DNA of 34,345 nt from Opitutaceae bacterium (GTDB lineage: Bacteria > Verrucomicrobiota > Verrucomicrobiia > Opitutales > Opitutaceae): assembly GCA_002694885.1 (NCBI GenBank), contig NZNM01000090.1, positions 1 to 34,345 on the forward strand. The letters are read 5' to 3'. Shown in pieces: positions 1 through 6,735 of this stretch. Below the pieces are notes generated by a model. It was given only the letters and a program-made list of their open reading frames with translations. It searched no databases and had not been told where the DNA came from. Made by a program: the position numbers and the translations under genes. Every line of letters begins with the position of its first letter. The stretch's first letter is position 1.

Positions 1-436
1 ACTCGTCGATCACGTTGAGCATTGGAAGCTTGCCTCCGCGCATCGTGGTGTCGTGAACGAAGTCCCAGGTCCAGACGTGATTGCGATGCCTCGCCTTGGT
101 CGGAAGGCCCGTAGAGGGGCCTCGACGCCTTCGCCTAGGCTTCTTGGCCGGAACGGCCAGCCCCAGCTCTCGACGAACCCGCTGAACCATGCGAGCTCCG
201 ACCGACCAGCCCTCCCGCTTAAGAAGCCGAGCGATCTTCGGGTACCCCATCTCCGGATATTGGTTGGAGACCCGGCGAACCGCGGACTTCAGCTTCGAAA
301 GCCATGCGTTCGGCTGCTTCGCCCGATAGGCGAACGTGCTGCGATGCAGCCCGAAGTGGCGGCAAGCCGCCCGCCCTGTGCAGCGTCCCCCGGACACGAA
401 CTCTTCGGCGATCTGCCGCCTGCGCCCGGGGCTCAC
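1..436 (-). CDS. IS3-family transposase OrfB, partial (runs off the left edge)
   Basis: This is the N-terminal part of the OrfB half of an IS3-family DDE transposase, which carries the rve integrase core. Translating the minus strand in the -1 frame relative to OrfA gives an open frame to the window edge. Recognisable segments are RRRQIAEEFVSGGRC at the start, an HTH_21-type stretch (CRHFGLHRSTFAYRAKQPN, then YPEMGYPKIARLLKREGW), a basic linker, and HVWTWDFVHDTTMRGG, where WDFV contains the first catalytic aspartate. A GTG at 434-436 could initiate OrfB alone, but the usual product is the OrfAB frameshift fusion. Catalytic residues 2 and 3 of the DDE triad lie beyond the edge. Confidence 0.88.
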   Translation of the reverse strand, partial: MSPGRRRQIAEEFVSGGRCTGRAACRHFGLHRSTFAYRAKQPNAWLSKLKSAVRRVSNQYPEMGYPKIARLLKREGWSVGARMVQRVRRELGLAVPAKKPRRRRRGPSTGLPTKARHRNHVWTWDFVHDTTMRGGKLPMLNVIDE

Positions 437-654
437 AGCTTTTTTTCCAGGGCCTCCTTCAACAGCTCTTTGCCAAGCATCTCGTCGGCGAGCATGCGCT
501 TGAGACGAGCGTTCTCCTTTTGCAGTTCCTTGAGCTGCTTGGCCTGATCGACCTCCATCATGCCGAACTCGCGCTTCCAGCGATGGAAGGTCTGCTCGCT
601 TATCTGCTGTTCCCGGCACACGTCCAGGATCATCATCCAGGGTTTTGTCCTCAA
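433..654 (-). pseudogene. IS3-family transposase OrfA, 5'-truncated
   Basis: OrfA is the helix-turn-helix and leucine-zipper half of IS3-family transposases and binds the element ends. Residues 11-30 of this frame (DVCREQQISEQTFHRWKREF) match the recognition-helix part of the family, and MEVDQAKQLKELQKENARLK followed by MLADEMLGKELLKEAL is the typical heptad coiled coil. The family normally has about 20 more residues before DVCRE. Here they are replaced by MRTKPWMMIL, which is the antisense of the neighbouring repeat-protein gene, so the first ten codons are probably not native. The stop at 433-435 follows the A7 frameshift run. Confidence 0.8.
439..446 (-). promoter_or_regulatory. Probable programmed -1 frameshift site of the IS3 element
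   Basis: On the minus strand OrfA ends GAA AAA AAG CTG TGA. The seven A plus G (A AAA AAG) is a classical slippery heptamer, three codons before the OrfA stop. Slipping back one base enters exactly the frame in which OrfB reads on to the window edge. This is the known mechanism for OrfAB fusion production in the IS3 family; the assignment here rests on sequence only. Confidence 0.8.
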
Positions 655-1378
655 TGGCCCGGGTCAAACGGATGTTATCGTTCGAGGGGTCGGACCAGGC
701 CTTGAAGATCGAGGAGTTTCGAATTTCCTCACGAATCCGAGAATCGAAGTTTATAATTCCTTAGGCTTCCTGACCAGCAACGAAGCCTGGGGCTCGAATA
801 CCAACTTGGATCTGCTCCGCGATGAAATGAGTCGCGTTGGCGCCTTCGCCCTTGATGAAGGCTCCGATGATGCCGCACTATTGTTATCGCTGGATCCCGG
901 TCTCTATACAGTTCAACTCAAGGGGGTTGATGGCGAAACGGGAGTGGGTCTTATAGAGCTATACGATGCCGATGCAGAGAATCGAGTAAACCTAGCCAAT
1001 CTATCATCCCGAAACCTTGTGGGAACTGGTGAAGAGCAATTGATTCTAGGGTTCGTCGTGAGTGGCGAAGTGCCTAAAAAGGTGCTGATCCGTGCCTCTG
1101 GTCCAGCTCTTGAGAGTCTGGGAGTTTCCAACTTCCTTGCTGATCCTATGCTCACGGTGTTCAGTGGCCAAACGCCAATAGCCACCAATGACAATTGGGA
1201 AGACAATCCTAACGACATTGCTGCTCTTAGCGGTGAAGCTGGAACTGAGGCCTATCCTGCTGGCAGTAAAGACGCGGCCGTGGTGTTATGGCTCGAACCC
1301 GGGATCTACGCTGCCCTGGTATCGGGTGTTGATGAGAGTACCGGAATCGGATTGGTCGAGGTATTCGAGCTTGAGTAG
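637..1378 (+). pseudogene. 3' part of a secreted repeat-domain protein, 5' end lost to the IS junction
   Basis: About 245 codons of a protein made of two ~110-residue repeats remain. Repeat 1 starts at the junction with GFVLNGPGQTDVIVRGVGPG and ends GVDGETGVGLIELYDAD; repeat 2 runs from VNLANLSSRNLVGTGEEQ through LIRASGPALESLGVSNFLADP and GSKDAAVVLWLEPGIYAALV to VSGVDESTGIGLVEVFELE and a TAG stop. The pattern N-L-S-x-R-x-x-V-G-T-G ... GFV ... RA-x-GPAL ... GVDxxTGxGLVEVYE is one I recognise as common at the C-termini of large Verrucomicrobia (Opitutus-type) exported proteins; its function is unknown. An in-frame ATG at 560 lies in the IS and is probably not a native start. No signal peptide or catalytic domain remains. 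Confidence 0.72.
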
Positions 1379-1416
1379 TTCTGTTTGAGATACGATAGAG
1401 GTTTTTAGCCAGATTG

Positions 1417-1446
1417 ATAGCCCCTGACTTTGGGGGCTATTTTCTC
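1417..1446 (+). terminator. Rho-independent terminator after the repeat-protein gene
   Basis: An 8-bp perfect stem, ATAGCCCC at 1417-1424 and GGGGCTAT at 1433-1440 with an 8-base loop, is followed by a short T run. It lies 39 bases after the stop codon of the repeat-protein gene. The T tract is short, so efficiency is uncertain. Confidence 0.65.
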
Positions 1447-1500
1447 ATATGAACTCCAGTCGTTTTTCTTTAGAACCCTTGGAATTCAAGGGCGGCTCTT

Positions 1501-1947
1501 TCAAAGGGCTTGCAAAAAGGATTCGGGCGAGAATGAGCGGGGCAATCGTTTGAGCGAATTGCCATCTCCATCCAGGATGATTAGGTTGGGAAATCCTCTC
1601 ACTTCGTACCGTTTCATAAAGGCTTTTCCCTCTTCGGAATCGAACTCGACCCTTGCGTAGTGATAGTCGTTTTCGATTTTCTGAACCACGGCCTCTTTCG
1701 ACAGAACCTCATAGTCCAAGCGTCGGCACGAAGGGCACCAGATAGCAGACAAGTTGGCGAGGACAGGTTTGCCTGACTTTGCCAAGCGGGCGAGGGCTTC
1801 ATCCAAAGCCAAAACGTTCAATCCAGTTGATTCGATGGCCTTTTGTCCGAGGTGAGCTTGGTACTTTAGGTTCCCGTAATAGGCGAACCCAACTATGGCC
1901 ACAAGGATGACGACTGTTTTGATGATAGCGGAAAGCGGTTTCTTCAT
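1501..1947 (-). CDS. Membrane-anchored thioredoxin-like protein
   Basis: A 148-residue protein with one N-terminal hydrophobic segment (about residues 8-24, IIKTVVILVAIVGFAYY) followed by a thioredoxin fold facing the periplasm. The redox motif is WCPSCRR with cysteines 71 and 74, preceded by GKPVLANLSAIW, and the cis-proline motif is GFPNLIIL. This resembles the thioredoxin_7/DsbD-gamma-like group that reduces or oxidises thiols of exported or metal-binding proteins. It lies 78 bases downstream of a small cysteine-rich gene on the same strand, and divergent to a putative metal ABC transporter operon, which suggests work on metal-site cysteines. The fold assignment is firm; the substrate is inference. 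Confidence 0.85.
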   Translation of the reverse strand: MKKPLSAIIKTVVILVAIVGFAYYGNLKYQAHLGQKAIESTGLNVLALDEALARLAKSGKPVLANLSAIWCPSCRRLDYEVLSKEAVVQKIENDYHYARVEFDSEEGKAFMKRYEVRGFPNLIILDGDGNSLKRLPRSFSPESFLQAL

Positions 1948-2025
1948 GCTCTTGGGTTGAACGAATGGCGTGGATTGTCGGTTGCATGCGACATGGGGAC
2001 CGGGGTAATCCAGCGAACTGGAATA

Positions 2026-2214
2026 CTAGTCATCGCTTTCAAATTCAGCGCAGCAGAAACCGTAGATTGAGTAGCAATTGTCGCAATACTCAGGAAAGTC
2101 AGAAGTATGCGGAATGGGCGCTAGGCAACGTTGGCAGCAAGATTGCCGCGTCTCATCGATAAGCTCGCTAGCGGACTGTGTAGATTGCGATTGGCAATTG
2201 GAATCGGGTATCAT
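2026..2214 (-). CDS. Small cysteine-rich protein, possible zinc ribbon
   Basis: A predicted 62-residue protein with eight cysteines, seven of them in the C-terminal half: CCQRC, then about 15 residues on CDNC, then CC. The paired C-x-x-C spacing suggests a zinc-ribbon or other metal-binding knuckle. I do not recognise a named family. A longer frame opens at 2265, but the ATG at 2212-2214 is preceded by GGAGA at a good Shine-Dalgarno distance, so the shorter form is preferred. It sits between the thioredoxin gene (same strand, downstream) and the divergent ABC operon. No signal peptide is visible, so it may be cytoplasmic. Confidence 0.55.
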   Translation of the reverse strand: MIPDSNCQSQSTQSASELIDETRQSCCQRCLAPIPHTSDFPEYCDNCYSIYGFCCAEFESDD

Positions 2215-2337
2215 GGGCAGTCTCCAATTTAGGATACGGTCATTGCCAGTGGACGATTTTGACACAGTGAATATCGTACAAGCTTGAAAGCGGTCCTGAT
2301 TTGATCAGCGTAACAGGTCGCCTTACTGAAAACAACC

Positions 2338-3030
2338 ATGTCACTACTTTCAATCAAGGGTCTTGTGAAACGGTATCCGAGCGACTCAGGCGCTCAGATA
2401 GACGTGGTACGCATTCCCTCATTGCTGGTGGAGCCTGGCGAACAAATATTGCTGCAGGGAGAGAGCGGTTCGGGAAAGTCGACCTTGCTAAACTTGATAG
2501 CGGGAATCGTCGTCGCTGACGAAGGGGAGATCGTTTTGAGCGGCGAGAACATCTGCGCTCTTTCCGAATCCGAAAGAGATGCCCACCGGGCTCGTTCCCT
2601 AGGTTATGTATTTCAGAATTTCAATCTTCTCAATGGGTACACCAGCTTGGAGAATGTAGAATTGGGAATGAGCTTCGGCTCGGGAGTAGATCGCTCCTAC
2701 GCCAAAAACCTCTTGGATAGGGTCGGGCTGGGAAATCGCCAAAGCTATAGGCCCGAGCAGTTGTCGCAGGGGCAAAAGCAGCGAGTCGCCGTGGCCCGGG
2801 CTCTAGCCAATCGACCCAAGCTCGTGCTTGCTGACGAGCCGACCGGCAATTTGGATCCTACTAATGCGAAGCTCTCACTAGAGCTGATTCAATCGCTATG
2901 CAGCGAGAATGGGGCCGCTCTGATTTTGGTCAGTCATGACCCAGGTTTGGATGATAAATTCGAACGAACGCTTGAGCTGGCGGAGCTCAACCAAGCCGGA
3001 ATGGCGGGAGCGGAAGGGCGGAGTGCATGA
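2338..3030 (+). CDS. ABC transporter ATP-binding protein, LolD/MacB type
   Basis: A 230-residue cytoplasmic ATPase that should power the FtsX-type permease encoded next. All motifs are intact: Walker A GESGSGKST (41-49), Q-loop region YVFQNFNLL, signature LSQGQKQRVAVARAL (from 142), Walker B LVLADEPTGNLD (162-173) and the switch histidine in VSHD (198-201). The sequence is closest to the LolD/MacB/FtsE group rather than to classical importers. Its TGA overlaps the permease start by four bases (ATGA), implying translational coupling. With the His-rich lipoprotein and DUF3299 genes it matches the organisation of the Vibrio zrg zinc locus, where the ATPase is ZrgB; I do not transfer the name without a search. 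Confidence 0.9.
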   Translation: MSLLSIKGLVKRYPSDSGAQIDVVRIPSLLVEPGEQILLQGESGSGKSTLLNLIAGIVVADEGEIVLSGENICALSESERDAHRARSLGYVFQNFNLLNGYTSLENVELGMSFGSGVDRSYAKNLLDRVGLGNRQSYRPEQLSQGQKQRVAVARALANRPKLVLADEPTGNLDPTNAKLSLELIQSLCSENGAALILVSHDPGLDDKFERTLELAELNQAGMAGAEGRSA

Positions 3031-4229
3031 GAGCTTACGAGATAGCTTTCCGGGGTATTTGCCAGCGCCGTGTATCGAGCCTGATAACGATTGGGGCCGT
3101 GGCGTTGGCGTGCAGCATGCTAATGCTCGTTTGGGCGTTTAAAAAAGAGGCAGAGCGGTCGTTTGCCGGAGCAAACGGAGGATTCGACGCTGTTCTGGGC
3201 CCGAGGGGATCGAAGCTTCAAATAGTTCTCAACGGGCTCTACCATCTGGATGAGTCGCCGGGCTTGATGAAATGGGACGACTACGAGCAGATTGCCAGGT
3301 TTCCGGCGATTGAGGCAGCTTATCCCATCGCTGTGGGGGATAATTATCGTGGATATCGATTGGTGGGCACGGTCCCCGAGTATTTGCAGAATCATTACTA
3401 TATCGATAGTAAGCAGTTTGAATTGCAACCGGGGGGCGAGCTGTTTGCAGATGAATCCATGCTGGCGGTAGCGGGCAGCTTGGTTGCCCGGCGACTAGGT
3501 ATTGGAGTTGGTGATACATTTCAGCCTTATCATGGACTCATTTTCAATGAAAACGCTATACACGAGGAAGTCTATACGGTTTCTGGGGTTCTAGAGCCCA
3601 CCGGAACGCCGGCTGACCGAGTTATTTGGATACCGATCAGGGGGATCCAAACTATGAGTGGACACAACCCCGCCGCGGCGAGCGATATCAGCGCGGTTCT
3701 GCTTAAGTTCAAACAGGGAGCGAATATGGCCGGCTTCCAATTAGATATGCTGTACAATAAACAGGGCAACCGACTGACCTTGGCTTGGCCTGCCAACCGA
3801 ACGATCATCCAGTTTTTCGACAAGATCAGCTGGATCGACAAAGCCTTGCAGGCCATGGCTGCGTTGGTGGCAGTCGTTGCTGGCGGATCGATCTTGGCTA
3901 TCCTGTACAATGCCATGAATGAACGAAGGCGGGATATCGCTGTCTTAAGGGCCCTAGGAGCCAAGAAGATGACGGTATTTTCTATATCATTACTGGAAGC
4001 AATGGGAATGACTTTCGCGGGAGTAGTTGCTGGTTTCGCCGTCTACGCAGTATTCGGTTTCGCTGTCGGGGAAGTCGTGCAACGGGAGACTGGGGTTGCT
4101 CTTAATCCATTCAGCGGAAATGCGGCCATGATTTGGGCCCCTGTTGGCATGCTGGGCATAGGATTCTTGTCAGGATTGGTCCCATCGATTAAAGCTTACA
4201 AAACGGAGGTATCGAAAAACTTATTATGA
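3027..4229 (+). CDS. FtsX/MacB-type ABC permease, putative zinc (ZrgC-like) transporter
   Basis: A 400-residue membrane protein with the FtsX topology: one N-terminal transmembrane helix (about 16-36), a large periplasmic region (about 45-265), and three C-terminal helices (about 275-296, 320-345, 370-390). The cytoplasmic motif NERRRDIAVLRALGA after the second helix is diagnostic for FtsX-domain permeases and contacts the ATPase. It overlaps the ATPase gene and the downstream lipoprotein gene by four bases each, so the three are almost certainly cotranscribed and coupled. Related permeases occur beside DUF3299 genes in proteobacterial zinc-regulated loci. The direction and substrate of transport are inference; LolC-like lipoprotein handling is an alternative. 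Confidence 0.88.
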   Translation: MRAYEIAFRGICQRRVSSLITIGAVALACSMLMLVWAFKKEAERSFAGANGGFDAVLGPRGSKLQIVLNGLYHLDESPGLMKWDDYEQIARFPAIEAAYPIAVGDNYRGYRLVGTVPEYLQNHYYIDSKQFELQPGGELFADESMLAVAGSLVARRLGIGVGDTFQPYHGLIFNENAIHEEVYTVSGVLEPTGTPADRVIWIPIRGIQTMSGHNPAAASDISAVLLKFKQGANMAGFQLDMLYNKQGNRLTLAWPANRTIIQFFDKISWIDKALQAMAALVAVVAGGSILAILYNAMNERRRDIAVLRALGAKKMTVFSISLLEAMGMTFAGVVAGFAVYAVFGFAVGEVVQRETGVALNPFSGNAAMIWAPVGMLGIGFLSGLVPSIKAYKTEVSKNLL

Positions 4230-4705
4230 ATCGTGCGGATATAATTCTGAAATCGGGAATCTTTCTGGTCGGCTTATTGGCGGGAGGCCTACTGGTCGGC
4301 TGTTCAGGCGATCACAGCCACTCAGAGGAATCGGGGCATGGCCATTACCACGCGGCTCCGCATGGTGGATCTCTAGTTATGTTAGGAGATCATTTTGCCC
4401 AGCTGGAACTGGTTGCGGGGCAAAATCCAGGAGAATGGAGTATTTACGTTCTAGATGGGGGAGCGGAGCGTTTTGTCAGAATCGAGCAAAGCCAGGTCTC
4501 CGTTACGATGGATGGGCAAGATGTTGTTTTTCAAGCGGTAGAGAATGCGGCAACGGGCGAGTCTGTGGGCGACACTTCCCAGTTTTCCGCTTCTGTTCAG
4601 GGTCTAGGCAAAGACGATGAGTTTCCTGTTATAATCGAAGAAATCGTCGTGAATCGCCAACCGTTTCTGATGATTGAGTTCGATTACCCAGAAGGGAAAC
4701 ATTGA
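4226..4705 (+). CDS. His-rich lipoprotein, putative periplasmic metal-binding component
   Basis: A 159-residue lipoprotein: hydrophobic segment 9-25 ending in the lipobox LLVGC with the acylated cysteine at 26. Immediately after comes a histidine cluster (H30, H32, H38, H40, H42, H46, with acidic residues between), a typical flexible Zn/Cu-binding arm. The remaining ~110 residues look like a small beta domain (ELVAGQNPGEWSIYVLDG and later segments) that I cannot assign. The start overlaps the permease stop (ATGA). In the Vibrio zrg operon a His-rich protein (ZrgA) serves the same ABC transporter, so this is the best candidate for the metal capture subunit, though the domain family may differ. 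Confidence 0.8.
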   Translation: MNRADIILKSGIFLVGLLAGGLLVGCSGDHSHSEESGHGHYHAAPHGGSLVMLGDHFAQLELVAGQNPGEWSIYVLDGGAERFVRIEQSQVSVTMDGQDVVFQAVENAATGESVGDTSQFSASVQGLGKDDEFPVIIEEIVVNRQPFLMIEFDYPEGKH

Positions 4706-4755
4706 GTTTGCTGGAAACTTTGCTACGGTCACCAGATCGTTTCGTTATATCCGTC

Positions 4756-5247
4756 ATGAAAAAACTGATTATCTCAATCGCCACTATGGGCCTGCTGCTT
4801 GTAGGAAACAGCAGATTGTCTGCTGAGGAACTCACGATCAGTTTGACCGATTTGAGCGCCTTCGACTACCAGCCAGAAGTTCCGGATTCGAGCGATCGCG
4901 TTGTGCGAGCTAAAAAAGACTATTTGAGCGGCTTCATGCCTCAAGAGATTCTCGAGCTCGATAAGAAGAGCATATCGATAACCGGGTACATGATGCCGAT
5001 CAAGTCGGACGGTCAAGTGGTCCAAGAGTTTCTCCTCGTTGCCAACACCATGGCTTGCTGCTACGGCGTCATGCCATCCTACAATGAGTTCATTTATGTG
5101 AAAATGACCGGCCCAGGAGCTATAGCGGTCGATAATGTTCCCATCACCCTCTATGGAAAGCTCTCCATTGAAGAAACGTGGGAGAACGGGTTTTTCAGCC
5201 ACCTCTACTTTATTCGCGGTCAAAAGGTGGAGATCGGTGCTTTTTAG
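4756..5247 (+). CDS. DUF3299 family exported protein
   Basis: A 163-residue protein with an N-terminal signal peptide (MKKLIISIATMGLLLVG, cleavage probably near LSA-EE). The mature part has DUF3299 features: DYLSGFMPQEILELDKKSISITGYMMPI, then TMACCYGVMPSYNEFIYV with adjacent cysteines 101-102, then the KVEIG ending. The family is exported and often sits beside ABC ATPase/FtsX permease pairs, as here; its biochemical role is not known, but the CC pair in a metal-transport setting suggests metal or thiol chemistry. A TTG at 4702 overlapping the lipoprotein stop would extend the frame, but the ATG at 4756 places the signal peptide at the N-terminus and is preferred. Confidence 0.82.
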   Translation: MKKLIISIATMGLLLVGNSRLSAEELTISLTDLSAFDYQPEVPDSSDRVVRAKKDYLSGFMPQEILELDKKSISITGYMMPIKSDGQVVQEFLLVANTMACCYGVMPSYNEFIYVKMTGPGAIAVDNVPITLYGKLSIEETWENGFFSHLYFIRGQKVEIGAF

Positions 5248-5256
5248 CTATATCTT

Positions 5257-5283
5257 TGAGCTCAACAAGGAAGGCTGAGCTCA
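5257..5283. terminator. Inverted repeat after the metal operon, possible terminator
   Basis: TGAGCTCA at 5257-5264 and again at 5276-5283 form an 8-bp stem with an 11-base loop, ten bases after the DUF3299 stop. There is no T tract, so it is a weak terminator candidate or an mRNA 3' end stabiliser. Confidence 0.4.
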
Positions 5284-5461
5284 CTTAATCGATCGGCTTT
5301 ATGCCCTTGCTCAGGCGTCAAGGATCCCAACGGCTCGCTTAGATCTGGTACGACGATCAAATCACCCGCAGGAGAGTTTCGATAGAAATCGAATTGCTTT
5401 TTAGTCCAAAAAGTGCCATCCCTATTAATATTGGCATTGGTCTTATCTTCTCGTGCCCATT

Positions 5462-6730
5462 ATGAATTCCTCCTTCGACAGACGACGCTTCCTGAAAGCG
5501 ATTGGCGTGTCGCTCGCCCTGCCGGTCCTGGAGTCTTTCCCGGCGGCATCCGCATCGCGACTTGTGAAGGCGCCAGCCAAAGCTAAGCGCCTGGTTTGCG
5601 TGGGAGCGAACCTCGGGTTACATGGACCGTCCTTGTTTCCTAGCGAGACTGGGGCTAATTGGAGTCTGACTCCGCTTACGCGCCCCTTGGTTCAGCACCG
5701 CGAGTCATTCTCGTTGTTTTCCGGTTTGGATCACCGAGCCAACAACGGGCACAACGAGTGGGACAATTACCTCTGCGGGCGGAAGGTAGGCGATGTTAGC
5801 TTGGACCAGATAGCTGCTGAAGCGATTGGCAAGGATACGCGACATGGTTCGCTTCAATTGAGCGCAGGTAAGGGGAGTTTCCGTCAAAAGATGGTCTACA
5901 ATCGAGCTGGCGTGCCTCTGCCGATGATCGAGCGGCCGAGCGTCGTGTACCAAATGCTCTTTGGCATGCCGGACAACTTGGAGCGGACCGAATACTTGAT
6001 AAAGAGCGGTCGAAGCTCTTTGGACAAGGTGACCGATGAGGCTAAAAGCCTGCGCGGTTGGGTTAGCGCAGCGGATCGGGAAAAGCTGGACGAGTACTTT
6101 AGTTCAGTTCGCGATCTTGAACAACGCATGCAGCGTCAATTGAAGGGACTCCGCGAACCCCGACCTGAGGTTGACTACAAGTTGCCAGCTTTCGACCCCA
6201 TAGCTCCCACCCTCATGCTGGAAAATCAGGCTTTGATGTACGACTTGATGGCCTTAGCCTTGGAGACTGATTCCACCCGTGTCATCACGATGTTCCTGCC
6301 AGGGCTTGGTGAGGTTTTTACAATCAATGGCGAGACGCTCTCCGCGGGCTATCACGCGCTGTCGCACCACGGCAACAATGAGGGAATGATCGAAGACCTA
6401 CTAAAAGTGGAGACGCAGCATATGCTCCTATTGTCTGGTTTCCTGGATCAGTTGAAGCGCAAGCGCGATATCGAGGGGCAGCCTTTGCTGGACTCGACGA
6501 TCGTAATGTGGGGAGCAGGAATGGGCGATGCCAGTCGCCATTCCAATACGAATTTGCCGATCATTCTTGCGGGCGGCGGTTTCCAGCACGGTAAGCATCA
6601 CGCATTCGATCGAAATGAGCCAGGCGCTCCATTGCTAGGAGACCTGTATGTTACCATGTTGCAGCAGCTCGGATTAGAGCAGGATCGCTTCTCAAATGCG
6701 ACCCGCAATATGAATCAATACCTGGCGTAA
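5462..6730 (+). CDS. DUF1552 family Tat-exported protein
   Basis: A 422-residue protein starting with a twin-arginine signal, FDRRRFLKAIGVSLALPVLE (RRRFLK at residues 7-12), so it is exported folded. The rest matches the DUF1552 family of Planctomycetes and Verrucomicrobia: VCVGANLGLHGPSLFP, FSGLDHRANNGHNEWDNYLC, HHGNNEGMIEDLLKVETQH and the C-terminal MWGAGMGDASRHSNTNLPI and LAGGGFQHGKHHAFD, with conserved His/Asp/Asn that suggest a metal site. The activity of the family is unknown. A GTG at 5453 would add three residues; the ATG at 5462 is preferred because it places the RR motif normally. The next gene, a DUF1592-type cytochrome, begins five bases after the stop; these two families habitually occur as a pair. 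Confidence 0.9.
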   Translation: MNSSFDRRRFLKAIGVSLALPVLESFPAASASRLVKAPAKAKRLVCVGANLGLHGPSLFPSETGANWSLTPLTRPLVQHRESFSLFSGLDHRANNGHNEWDNYLCGRKVGDVSLDQIAAEAIGKDTRHGSLQLSAGKGSFRQKMVYNRAGVPLPMIERPSVVYQMLFGMPDNLERTEYLIKSGRSSLDKVTDEAKSLRGWVSAADREKLDEYFSSVRDLEQRMQRQLKGLREPRPEVDYKLPAFDPIAPTLMLENQALMYDLMALALETDSTRVITMFLPGLGEVFTINGETLSAGYHALSHHGNNEGMIEDLLKVETQHMLLLSGFLDQLKRKRDIEGQPLLDSTIVMWGAGMGDASRHSNTNLPIILAGGGFQHGKHHAFDRNEPGAPLLGDLYVTMLQQLGLEQDRFSNATRNMNQYLA

Positions 6731-6735
6731 TCGAT

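Larger units (their letters stand above)
1..654 (-). mobile_element. IS3-family insertion sequence, partial and truncated
   Basis: Two overlapping minus-strand frames with the IS3 layout occupy this stretch: a short OrfA (433-654) and an OrfB (from 436 leftward), joined by an A7 slippery run. The left part lies outside the window. At the OrfA side the expected first ~20 residues, start region and terminal inverted repeat are missing; the reading frame passes directly into a repeat-protein gene at about 622-640. I see no terminal inverted repeat or target duplication on this side, so the element looks like a remnant joined by deletion or recombination rather than a clean insertion. Subgroup within IS3 was not determined. 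Confidence 0.85.

Noticed and set aside
1..436. The transposase as a possible RAYT that mobilises the REP-like elements
   Set aside because: Its sequence is an IS3-family OrfB with a DDE/rve context (WDFV) and an OrfA partner; RAYTs are Y1-type HUH enzymes of the IS200/IS605 lineage.
2215..2337. Zur-type operator in the divergent region of the metal locus, and a TTGACA at 2259-2264 as a -35 box
   Set aside because: No Zur-like palindrome was recognisable, and no acceptable -10 hexamer is found 16-18 bases after the TTGACA.
5453..5461. GTG start three codons upstream for the DUF1552 gene
   Set aside because: The ATG at 5462 gives a normal twin-arginine leader and there is no Shine-Dalgarno sequence that favours the GTG.
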